From positions 1 to 5,538 of the forward strand of contig CAZUSB010000028.1 of the NCBI GenBank assembly GCA_964622895.1: 5,538 nucleotides of DNA, in the 5' to 3' direction. This DNA comes from JAGOZV01 sp964622895. GTDB lineage: Bacteria > Patescibacteriota > Saccharimonadia > Saccharimonadales > Saccharimonadaceae. Positions within the stretch are counted from its first letter, which is position 1. Each line of letters starts with the position of its first letter. The translations under genes were made by a program, and so were the position numbers. Below the pieces are notes generated by a model that was not told where the DNA came from, ran no database searches, and worked only from the letters and a program-made list of their open reading frames with translations. This document shows, one piece after another, positions 1-5,374 of this stretch.

Positions 1-96
1 TTTTATTTGAGGGGCGACTTTTGGCGCGGCATTTGGTGGCGCAACGGCAGGCTTTGGTTCGTTATTGGGACGAACCATCCGATTTTTCATATCCAT
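1..96 (-). CDS. Proline/alanine-rich protein, N-terminal fragment (runs off the left edge)
   Basis: Reading the minus strand from the ATG at 96 gives 32 open codons, beginning MDMKNRMVRPNNEPKPAV and continuing rich in Pro, Ala and Asn to the window edge. The start at 96 is preferred because AGGA lies 8 nt upstream; the second ATG (90) would put it 14 nt away and the third (78) much further. The visible part has no hydrophobic stretch, so it is probably a cytoplasmic, disordered Pro/Ala-rich leader before a domain outside the window, or the cytoplasmic head of a membrane protein with a later transmembrane helix. I do not recognise the family. A clear promoter and ribosome-binding site and uninterrupted reading support a real gene. 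It lies downstream of, and in the same direction as, the two membrane-protein genes at 168-419 and 444-1346. Confidence 0.6.
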   Translation of the reverse strand, partial: MDMKNRMVRPNNEPKPAVAPPNAAPKVAPQIK

Positions 97-104
97 GAAT
101 ATAA

Positions 105-108
105 TCCT
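105..108 (-). promoter_or_regulatory. Shine-Dalgarno site for the Pro/Ala-rich gene
   Basis: AGGA on the minus strand, 8 nt before the ATG at 96. It decides between three in-frame ATGs (96, 90, 78) in favour of the first. Confidence 0.5.
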
Positions 109-130
109 AAAACAGTTATTCTCTATACTG

Positions 131-139
131 ATTATAGCA
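131..139 (-). promoter_or_regulatory. Extended -10 promoter (TGCTATAAT) for the Pro/Ala-rich gene
   Basis: A perfect TATAAT hexamer (136 to 131, minus strand) is preceded by TGC, giving a TGn extended -10. No good -35 is seen about 17 nt upstream, which is typical of extended -10 promoters. The predicted start is near 124, giving a leader of about 28 nt that contains the AGGA site. This leader contrasts with the two genes upstream, whose same-type promoters leave no leader. Confidence 0.55.
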
Positions 140-167
140 TAAGCATGAACTATTTTATGACTGGAAA

Positions 168-419
168 CTAACGATGACGAGGAACTCTTATTTGTATAGG
201 GCCCGTAAACTCTGCTCCATTGATCTCGCAAGTTCTTCCGCTAACATTACCGCCCGCCGTTACACACTCGCTATGAGAGGTCACCGTCGTCACCACAGGT
301 ACGCTCATCAACGTTACTGCACCAGCCAAGATAAAAATAATTAGCGTCATCAATATAATCGCTAGACTCTTTAACGGACTGCTTTTAAATGATTGTTTGA
401 ATTGATTAAGTTTGCTCAT
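168..419 (-). CDS. Small single-helix membrane-anchored protein with two extracytoplasmic cysteines
   Basis: An 83-residue protein of unrecognised family. Residues 1-17 are polar with Lys (KLNQFKQSFKSSPLK). Residues about 18-41 form one strongly hydrophobic helix rich in Ile/Leu, followed by a Thr/Val-rich segment and a short outside tail. By the positive-inside rule the N-terminus is cytoplasmic and the tail is extracytoplasmic. The tail carries Cys52 and Cys64 in the pattern C-x4-GG-x3-G-x2-C-x2-NG, which suggests a small disulfide-closed loop (inference). The helix could instead be an uncleaved or late-cleaved signal sequence. It starts 24 nt after the stop of the upstream four-helix protein gene on the same strand, so read-through co-expression is likely besides its own promoter. 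There is no usable Shine-Dalgarno: GAGGG is present but only 1 nt from the ATG. TATAAT ends exactly 6 nt before the ATG, so a leaderless start is more likely. Function unknown. Confidence 0.72.
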   Translation of the reverse strand: MSKLNQFKQSFKSSPLKSLAIILMTLIIFILAGAVTLMSVPVVTTVTSHSECVTAGGNVSGRTCEINGAEFTGPIQIRVPRHR

Positions 420-425
420 ACCCTC

Positions 426-434
426 ATTATATCA
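426..434 (-). promoter_or_regulatory. Extended -10 (TGATATAAT) predicting a leaderless mRNA for the 83-residue protein
   Basis: TATAAT occupies 431 to 426 on the minus strand with TGA directly before it (TGn extended -10). Only six bases (GAGGGT) separate it from the ATG at 419. With the usual 6-nt spacing from hexamer to start site, the first transcribed base is the A of the ATG. No convincing -35 is seen; that region lies inside the end of the upstream coding sequence. Confidence 0.55.
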
Positions 435-443
435 CTAATCTAA

Positions 444-1346
444 TTAAGCTTGCTTTGTTACGACAACCTTAACTCGATAATGCCGTATTATTTTTTCCCA
501 AACTAAAGCCAACAGACCGACTATAGCTGCTACCCCAAATAACCACCAAGCCTGTTCATAAAATGGTTGCATTAATGCATTAAATATATTGCTGAGGAGT
601 GTTTGTGTTGGCGCATCTTGAGCAACCGCCAAAATTGCCGGCTCTACTAGTGGCCCGATCATCATCGCAATTAGCGCTGTAATTACTACAACAAGACTGC
701 TGATTTGCATGCGTTTTAGATAGTATTTCTTACCACCACGCTTTACCCATGCGATCAGTCCGACAACTGCCAAAAGAAACGTTAACGGACCGAGCCAGCC
801 AGTTATTATGGCTATTTTATTAACATTTGGGATCTGAGAAGTATCTACAATAACTATTTCATCGGGTATACTATCTGCGGTTAGCCCGCCTGGCACTTCT
901 TGTCCCACTCTTGAGGCGACTCCCTGAATAGACACGAGCGCTCCTTTGATAGATGTTAGATGAAAAGTCAGTGGCTTTCTTGCAGGTGAAGTGATAATCA
1001 GCTGAGCCTCACGCGCTACTCGCCCGACACTATTTTTAGCAAATTCAGTCCCTAACAACCCAGATACCTGCCCTGCCAGCTTGTCGCCCAATACCATTTT
1101 GAGAGCCGGTTTTTCAGCTAGTATCTGACCGGCAACAACATTGCCTATTGATTGTCGACTGCTTTCCTGTAATAATGCCTCGGTCGTAATAGCAGTAAAT
1201 CTTTCTGTACTAAAGACCGTTCGTTGCAACCAAAATGCCGTTAATGATATCAACAAAAATACCCCTATAAGCCCAAAAAATGCTCCCATCTTAACAAAAT
1301 ACCATTTTTTTGACTTATTTTTTTTGGAGCCGGACTTGTCTTTCAT
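444..1346 (-). CDS. Four-helix integral membrane protein with a large extracytoplasmic loop
   Basis: A 300-residue membrane protein. Residues 1-19 are a strongly basic cytoplasmic head. Helix 1 is about 19-40, followed by a long extracytoplasmic segment (about 41-176), helix 2 about 178-200, a very basic cytoplasmic loop (VKRGGKKYYLKR, 201-212), helix 3 about 214-236, a short outside loop, helix 4 about 264-284, and a basic tail. All basic stretches fall on the inside, so the topology is self-consistent. The segment just after helix 1 (FWLQRTVFSTERFTAIT, 38-54) resembles the 'W-x-R/N-x-x-V-x-x-T-x-R-[FW/Y]-x-A-x-x' stretch that follows the first helix in a widespread group of uncharacterised actinobacterial membrane proteins. 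That resemblance is from memory and unchecked. No catalytic motif is visible and the function is unknown. It is the first gene of a minus-strand run (then 83-residue protein, then Pro/Ala-rich protein). No Shine-Dalgarno precedes the ATG; a -10 box 6 nt upstream suggests a leaderless start. Confidence 0.85.
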   Translation of the reverse strand: MKDKSGSKKNKSKKWYFVKMGAFFGLIGVFLLISLTAFWLQRTVFSTERFTAITTEALLQESSRQSIGNVVAGQILAEKPALKMVLGDKLAGQVSGLLGTEFAKNSVGRVAREAQLIITSPARKPLTFHLTSIKGALVSIQGVASRVGQEVPGGLTADSIPDEIVIVDTSQIPNVNKIAIITGWLGPLTFLLAVVGLIAWVKRGGKKYYLKRMQISSLVVVITALIAMMIGPLVEPAILAVAQDAPTQTLLSNIFNALMQPFYEQAWWLFGVAAIVGLLALVWEKIIRHYRVKVVVTKQA

Positions 1347-1352
1347 GAGATC

Positions 1353-1361
1353 ATTATAGCA
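1353..1361 (-). promoter_or_regulatory. Extended -10 (TGCTATAAT) predicting a leaderless mRNA for the four-helix protein
   Basis: TATAAT at 1358 to 1353 on the minus strand is preceded by TGC. It is followed by exactly six bases (GATCTC) and then the ATG at 1346. The geometry is identical to the site in front of the 83-residue gene, and both read TATAATGA before diverging. No Shine-Dalgarno-like sequence fits between the box and the start codon. The -35 zone (about 1376-1381, TAGTAC on the minus strand) is a poor match and lies next to the assembly gap. Confidence 0.6.
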
Positions 1362-1383
1362 CCCCTACTCGCTATGTACTATT

Positions 1384-1483
1384 NNNNNNNNNNNNNNNNN
1401 NNNNNNNNNNNNNNNNNNNNNNNNNNNNNNNNNNNNNNNNNNNNNNNNNNNNNNNNNNNNNNNNNNNNNNNNNNNNNNNNNNN
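1384..1483. other. Assembly gap of exactly 100 N
   Basis: One hundred consecutive undetermined bases. Exactly 100 is the conventional filler for a scaffold gap of unknown size, so the true distance between the left gene cluster and the right half is unknown and could include whole genes. The flanks (1362-1383 and 1484-1548) hold no complete gene. Confidence 0.97.
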
Positions 1484-1510
1484 TAGTTGCAAAAACAGTC
1501 TTCATATTAA

Positions 1511-1526
1511 CCAGTTCGCTGACTGG
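1511..1526. repeat. Short inverted repeat, possible weak hairpin
   Basis: CCAGT (1511-1515) and ACTGG (1522-1526) are perfect inverted copies around a 6-nt loop. On the minus strand it lies 23-38 nt after the stop of the 50-residue gene, where a terminator could sit. However, the stem is only 5 bp and no T-run follows in either direction, so I do not call it a terminator. Confidence 0.3.
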
Positions 1527-1548
1527 ATAATAATCTTTTGTTCATGAG

Positions 1549-1701
1549 TTAGTATTCATTTGAAATAAACGCTGCTTTAGCGTCACCACTTAAGCCTGCT
1601 ACGTCTGTCTTATCAGTTATTAAGGCTTGAGAAAAAGCAGCGTACGTTATAGAGGCCAATCCAACGATGATTAACGCCCCGACTATGATTTTTTGTTTCA
1701 T
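1549..1701 (-). CDS. Small exported protein (50 residues) with an N-terminal signal-like helix
   Basis: Reads MKQKIIVGALIIVGLASITY then AAFSQALITDKTDVAGLS and a short tail ending FISNEY and TAA. Two Lys near the start, a hydrophobic core at residues 5-20 and small residues around 18-24 look like a secretion signal. Possible cleavage falls after Ala21 or Ala22, or near Ala26, leaving a polar mature peptide of roughly 25-29 residues. An N-terminus of this style (…TYAAFSQ…) recalls signal regions of longer surface proteins, so this could be a truncated relative, but no continuation is visible in other frames. The start is decided by a near-ideal AGGAG with a 5-nt spacer. The gene is divergent from the ABC exporter operon and shares its promoter region, so it may be co-regulated with the exporter or even be its cargo (inference only). 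Function unknown. Confidence 0.62.
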   Translation of the reverse strand: MKQKIIVGALIIVGLASITYAAFSQALITDKTDVAGLSGDAKAAFISNEY

Positions 1702-1706
1702 TTTTT

Positions 1707-1711
1707 CTCCT
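1707..1711 (-). promoter_or_regulatory. Strong Shine-Dalgarno (AGGAG) for the 50-residue protein
   Basis: AGGAG on the minus strand followed by five A and the ATG at 1701. It is the best ribosome-binding site in the window and the main support for this short gene. The next upstream base begins a palindrome, so a hairpin or bound regulator there could affect access to it. Confidence 0.7.
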
Positions 1712-1724
1712 GTGCAAATTGCAC
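1712..1724. repeat. Palindrome GTGCAA-A-TTGCAC abutting the Shine-Dalgarno, possible operator or leader hairpin
   Basis: Perfect 6-bp arms GTGCAA (1712-1717) and TTGCAC (1719-1724) around one central A. It is directly adjacent to the AGGAG of the 50-residue gene, at about +6 to +18 of its predicted transcript. As DNA it has the size and symmetry of a dimeric repressor site. As RNA it could form a 5-bp stem with a 3-nt loop just before the ribosome-binding site. Which of these applies, if either, cannot be told here. Confidence 0.5.
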
Positions 1725-1731
1725 TAAATTT

Positions 1732-1748
1732 ATATAGTATAACTATAT
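1732..1748. repeat. Palindrome ATATAGT-ATA-ACTATAT overlapping a -10 box, possible operator
   Basis: Perfect 7-bp arms (1732-1738 and 1742-1748) around ATA. The centre (1740) lies 22 bp from the centre of the GTGCAA/TTGCAC palindrome (1718), close to two helical turns. The -10-like TATACT of the minus-strand promoter sits inside it. Its AT richness means chance symmetry is more likely here than for the other palindrome. Confidence 0.42.
1736..1741 (-). promoter_or_regulatory. Probable -10 box (TATACT) for the 50-residue protein
   Basis: TATACT on the minus strand (1741 to 1736), one mismatch from TATAAT. It predicts a start near 1729 and a leader of about 28 nt that includes the palindrome and the AGGAG site. 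No TGn extension and no good -35 are seen. The surrounding AT-rich palindrome offers other possible hexamers, so the exact box is uncertain. Confidence 0.38.
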
Positions 1749-1783
1749 CTTACCATAACCGAGTCCAGACACAAATTATGCGA

Positions 1784-1789
1784 TATAAT
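1784..1789 (+). promoter_or_regulatory. Probable -10 box (TATAAT) for the ABC exporter operon
   Basis: A perfect TATAAT lies 16 nt before the ATG at 1806. It predicts a start near 1796 and a leader of only about 10 nt with no clear Shine-Dalgarno. The bases before it are CGA rather than TGn, and the -35 zone (1761-1766, GAGTCC) is a poor match. The promoter may therefore be weak or need an activator; the two palindromes lie about 48-84 bp upstream of this start. Confidence 0.5.
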
Positions 1790-1805
1790 AGATAGAGACG
1801 ATTTT

Positions 1806-3572
1806 ATGAAACATCTAGCAAAATATATGTCCTATTATTGGTGGCGCCTAATTTTATTGGTCGCTTTGGTTTTTGTGCAGGTCTATGCAACATTACGACT
1901 ACCTTTTTATACAGCCGCCATCGTTGATCAAGGCATTTTACAACAGGACATTCCGCTAATAATCCATACTGGTGTAATGATGCTCGGCATGACTTTGCTG
2001 GCTGCAACTATTGCCATATCCGTCGGCTATCTCGCCTCAAAAATCGCCACAGGTTTCACCAGAGATGTTCGGCTTGCACTCTTTACGCAGATAGAAAACT
2101 TTTCATTAGCTGATTTTGACAAGTTTTCGACTGCCTCACTCATAACCAGATCTACAAATGACCTCCAACAAATTCAACAGACGCTCACTCAAATACTGCG
2201 CATGATGTTAATTGCACCCATAATGGCTATCGGTGCACTATTTAGCGCCCTGCAAACTGCGCCGGAACTTGCGTGGGTTATCGCCCTAGGCGTCAGCATT
2301 ATAATGAGCGTAATCATCGTCCTTTTTGCTTTTGGACTACCAAAATTCAAACTGCTCCAACAACTCCTAGACCAACTAAACCTAGTCGCTAGGCAAAATC
2401 TCACCGGCCTCAGAGTTATTCGGGCATTTAACAAAGAAAAACACCAGCAAGCAATATTTGATCAAGCCAACAAAGAATTAACTGATGTTAATCTGTTCAC
2501 CAATCGTCTAATGATTATCCTCAGCCCAATCATGATGCTGGTTATGAGCCTGTCTAGCGTCACTATCGTCTGGTTTGGCGCTCACCTAATCACCAATGAG
2601 CAGTTGGAGGTCGGCGACATGATGGCCTTTATGCAATATGCTATACAATCAATCTCCTCTTTTGTCATGATATCAATGCTATTTATATTGGTCCCGCGCG
2701 CAGTTGTATCGGCAAAGCGTGTCGGCGAAGTACTCTCAACAACGCCCTCCATTCGGTCATCTAAAAATGCAAAAAAATTACCCGACAATCCTGCTGGCAA
2801 AGTGCAGTTTGAAAACGTTTCTTTTTATTATCCACTTGCGACAGAACCAGCGCTTAAAAATATCTCATTTATCGCTCACCCTGGACAAACCACCGCCATT
2901 ATTGGCGGAACTGGTAGCGGCAAAACTTCTTTAATCAAATTAATTCTACGTTTTTATGACGTCACAAAAGGTGAGGTGCTGGTAGATGACATAAATGTCA
3001 AACACATCAATCTAAAAAACTTACGTCAACACATCAGCTATGTACCACAAAAAGCTTCTTTGTTTTCTGGCTCAATCAGCGACACCGTCAAATACGGCAA
3101 ATCGGCGATAGCCAAAGAGGGTCTCGCCAAAGCCATAAAAACTGCTCAAGCGAATAATTTTGTCCAAAAGTACGACAAAAAGACTGAGCATCAAATTTCT
3201 CAAGGAGGGGCAAATCTATCTGGAGGCCAAAAACAACGCTTATCTATCGCCCGGGCTTTAGCAAAAGATTCACAAATCATTATTTTAGACGACTCCTTTT
3301 CTGCACTCGACCTCAAAACTGACAAAAAAATCCGTCAAGCCATAGCCTCTACAACAAAAGATAAGACACTAATCGTCGTCAGTCAGCGCATTAGTTCTAT
3401 CGCTGATGCCGATCAAATTTTAGTGCTAAACGACAACGGAACCCTAGCTGGGGCCGGTACACATCATCAACTTTATCGCACAAATGGCGTTTATCAGGAG
3501 ATCGCTCAGTCGCAACTGTCCGACAAAGAACTCAAAAATTTAACAAAAGACTCTAACGAGGTCAAATCATGA
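1806..3572 (+). CDS. Heterodimeric ABC exporter subunit with the degenerate ATPase site (TMD-NBD half-transporter)
   Basis: A 588-residue half-transporter that should sit in the cytoplasmic membrane as a heterodimer with the next gene's product, exporting a substrate (drug, peptide or lipid in this family) using ATP. Six helices are expected: about 12-35, 53-78, 130-150, 155-177, 237-260 and 272-298. The nucleotide-binding domain spans about 333-570: aromatic A-loop residues at 341/342, Walker A GGTGSGKT with Lys373, Q-loop Gln415, signature LSGGQ 471-475, Walker B IIILDD with Asp495, D-loop SALD 499-502. Two key positions are changed: the catalytic Glu is Asp496 and the switch His is Gln527. 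This is the known pattern of the non-hydrolysing member of BmrCD, LmrCD and TM287/288-type pairs. The start fits the family N-terminus (MKHLAKYMSYYW); there is no Shine-Dalgarno. The last four bases ATGA overlap the next start. It ends with a charged tail after about 570. Substrate unknown. Confidence 0.95.
   Translation: MKHLAKYMSYYWWRLILLVALVFVQVYATLRLPFYTAAIVDQGILQQDIPLIIHTGVMMLGMTLLAATIAISVGYLASKIATGFTRDVRLALFTQIENFSLADFDKFSTASLITRSTNDLQQIQQTLTQILRMMLIAPIMAIGALFSALQTAPELAWVIALGVSIIMSVIIVLFAFGLPKFKLLQQLLDQLNLVARQNLTGLRVIRAFNKEKHQQAIFDQANKELTDVNLFTNRLMIILSPIMMLVMSLSSVTIVWFGAHLITNEQLEVGDMMAFMQYAIQSISSFVMISMLFILVPRAVVSAKRVGEVLSTTPSIRSSKNAKKLPDNPAGKVQFENVSFYYPLATEPALKNISFIAHPGQTTAIIGGTGSGKTSLIKLILRFYDVTKGEVLVDDINVKHINLKNLRQHISYVPQKASLFSGSISDTVKYGKSAIAKEGLAKAIKTAQANNFVQKYDKKTEHQISQGGANLSGGQKQRLSIARALAKDSQIIILDDSFSALDLKTDKKIRQAIASTTKDKTLIVVSQRISSIADADQILVLNDNGTLAGAGTHHQLYRTNGVYQEIAQSQLSDKELKNLTKDSNEVKS
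3558..3561 (+). promoter_or_regulatory. Shine-Dalgarno (GAGG) for the second ABC subunit, inside the first gene
   Basis: GAGG lies 7 nt before the ATG at 3569, within the last codons of the first ABC gene. Together with the ATGA overlap it supports coupled translation. A second purine-rich site, GGAGG at about 3580-3584, precedes an in-frame ATG at 3596 by about 10 nt. The upstream start is preferred because it gives the MRPGGGK… N-terminus usual in this family. Confidence 0.55.
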
Positions 3573-5374
3573 GACCTGGCGGAGGAAAACCATCTATGCA
3601 CAATTCACAAAAAAAGGTCAAAGACCTCAAAGGCACCTTGCGCCAGCTCATGAATTATCTCAAACCATATCGCTTGCAATTAATTTTTATAATCGTATTG
3701 GCTGCTATTAGCACCAGCTCTATTATTGTCGGCCCAAAGCTACTGGGGCAAGCTACCAACTACATCGTGTCAAATCTTCATCAACCCCAGTTTGATTTTA
3801 AGCCTCTGATTCACATTTTATTGATATTAATTGCAATCTATATAATTAGCGCAATCTTTAGCTATATTTTCAACTGGATCTTAACAAATATTACGCAGAA
3901 AATAAGTTACCACCTCAGACAGCAAATTTCTCAAAAGATCAATCATCTGCCACTGAGTTATTTTGACAAAACAACCCACGGAGAAGTGTTGAGCCGATTA
4001 ACAAATGATGTAGATGTCGTCAGCCAAACTCTCAATCAAAGTTTGTCACAAATTGTCACCGCCTTGATAACGCTTATTGGTATAACCATAATGATGCTCT
4101 CTATCAGTTGGCAGCTAACCCTAGTCAGCCTGTTGGTTTTACCGCTTAGTGTTTGGGGTGTGGTTTTTGTCGCGTCTCGCTCGCAAAAACAATTTTTAGT
4201 CCAACAAAAAGAACTAGGACACCTCAATGGTCATATAGAAGAAATGTATTCTGGCCATGAAGTCATGCAAGCCTTTAACGGTCAGAAAAAATCCATCACC
4301 AAGTTTAGCCATATCAACGAAGAACTTTATCACAGCGCCTGGAAAGCGCAATTCTTGTCGGGACTAATGTGGCCAATCATGCATTTTATATCAAATCTTG
4401 GTTACGTAGTAGTGGCGGTTTACGGAGGATTTTTGGCAGTCAATGGCCGATTGATGATTGGCGATATTCAAGCATTTATTCAATATGTTCATCAATTTCA
4501 CCAACCAATTATGCAGGTAGCTCAAATTACCAACATCTTGCAATCTACTTTGGCCTCCGCCGAACGAGTTTTTGAATTTTTAAATGAACCCGAAATGTCG
4601 CCCGACCCTAAAACTCCCAAAAACCAATCAACTTCAAGTAGTCACATAATATTTGATAATGTTTCATTTGGCTATGATCCAAAAAATCCCGTCATCAAAA
4701 ATCTCAATCTAGACATCAAACCAGGTCAACGTATCGCTATAGTTGGCCCTACCGGTGCTGGCAAAACAACCCTGGTTAACCTTTTAATGCGTTTTTATGA
4801 CGTGGACAAAGGCAGTATCAAGATCGACGGAACCGACATTACCACAATGAAACGTAGTGATGTCAGGAAACTTTTTGGCATGGTCCTGCAAGACACATGG
4901 TTATTTAATGGCACAATCGCTGAAAATATTTTATATGGTAACGAAAAAGCCAGCGACAGTGAAATGCGTCAAGCAGCAAAAGACGCGCACGCCGACCATT
5001 TTATACAATCACTGCCCGAGGGTTACAACATGCAAATCGACGAAGAAGCAACAAACATTTCGCAAGGAGAAAAACAACTTTTGACTATAGCACGCGCTCT
5101 ACTTGCTGACACACCGATAGTTATTTTGGATGAAGCCACCAGCTCCGTTGATACGCGCACCGAACTCCTAATCCAAGAAGCCATGAACAATTTGCTCAAA
5201 GACAAAACCAGCTTCATCATCGCTCATCGCCTGTCCACTATTCGCCAAGCGGACTTGATATTAGTGATGAACAACGGGCAAATAGTAGAACAGGGAACAC
5301 ACCATGATCTACTAGATAAAAACGGCTTTTATGCAGAACTATACAACAGTCAATTTACTGAAAATGAGGATTAG
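3569..5374 (+). CDS. Heterodimeric ABC exporter subunit with the intact catalytic residues (TMD-NBD half-transporter)
   Basis: A 601-residue partner of the preceding subunit. A Gly-rich cytoplasmic N-terminus (MRPGGGK) leads to six expected helices: about 36-57, 78-104, 157-177, 181-203, 264-291 and 298-322. The ATPase domain spans about 360-595: A-loop Tyr369, Walker A GPTGAGKT with Lys399, Q-loop Gln441, Walker B IVILDE with Asp521 and catalytic Glu522, D-loop SSVD 525-528, switch His553. Its signature is ISQGE (497-501) instead of LSGGQ. The consensus ATP site is therefore formed by this subunit's Walker motifs and the partner's LSGGQ. The degenerate site pairs the partner's Asp496/Gln527 with this ISQGE. 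This complementary split is diagnostic of a true heterodimer (BmrCD, LmrCD, TM287/288 families). It overlaps the first gene by 4 bp, indicating one operon with matched output. Its 3' end overlaps the convergent hydrolase gene by 20 bp. Substrate unknown; multidrug annotation would be by family only. Confidence 0.95.
   Translation: MRPGGGKPSMHNSQKKVKDLKGTLRQLMNYLKPYRLQLIFIIVLAAISTSSIIVGPKLLGQATNYIVSNLHQPQFDFKPLIHILLILIAIYIISAIFSYIFNWILTNITQKISYHLRQQISQKINHLPLSYFDKTTHGEVLSRLTNDVDVVSQTLNQSLSQIVTALITLIGITIMMLSISWQLTLVSLLVLPLSVWGVVFVASRSQKQFLVQQKELGHLNGHIEEMYSGHEVMQAFNGQKKSITKFSHINEELYHSAWKAQFLSGLMWPIMHFISNLGYVVVAVYGGFLAVNGRLMIGDIQAFIQYVHQFHQPIMQVAQITNILQSTLASAERVFEFLNEPEMSPDPKTPKNQSTSSSHIIFDNVSFGYDPKNPVIKNLNLDIKPGQRIAIVGPTGAGKTTLVNLLMRFYDVDKGSIKIDGTDITTMKRSDVRKLFGMVLQDTWLFNGTIAENILYGNEKASDSEMRQAAKDAHADHFIQSLPEGYNMQIDEEATNISQGEKQLLTIARALLADTPIVILDEATSSVDTRTELLIQEAMNNLLKDKTSFIIAHRLSTIRQADLILVMNNGQIVEQGTHHDLLDKNGFYAELYNSQFTENED

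Noticed and set aside
1141..1359. Plus-strand open frame of 72 codons opposite the start of the four-helix membrane protein
   Set aside because: It lies wholly antisense to a well-supported gene, has no recognisable protein features or ribosome-binding site, and follows from the codon pattern of the real gene.
1484..1505. Minus-strand ATG at 1505 with seven open codons running into the N gap (MKTVFAT…), possible start of another gene
   Set aside because: Only seven codons are visible, with no Shine-Dalgarno and no -10 box at the leaderless distance. It cannot be supported as a gene.
1511..1526. CCAGT/ACTGG hairpin as an intrinsic terminator of the 50-residue gene
   Set aside because: The stem is only 5 bp and no T-rich tract follows on either strand. 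Listed as a short repeat only.
2189..2434. Minus-strand and alternate-frame open frames inside the two ABC genes (for example 2189-2434, 2582-2800, 4036-4227, 5023-5220)
   Set aside because: They are shadows of the exporter genes: low-complexity translations, no start signals, and no domain.
3596..3598. Alternative start of the second ABC subunit at the tenth codon, with GGAGG about 10 nt upstream
   Set aside because: The ATGA overlap, GAGG at 7-nt spacing and the family-typical Gly-rich MRPGGGK N-terminus favour 3569. A secondary start cannot be excluded.
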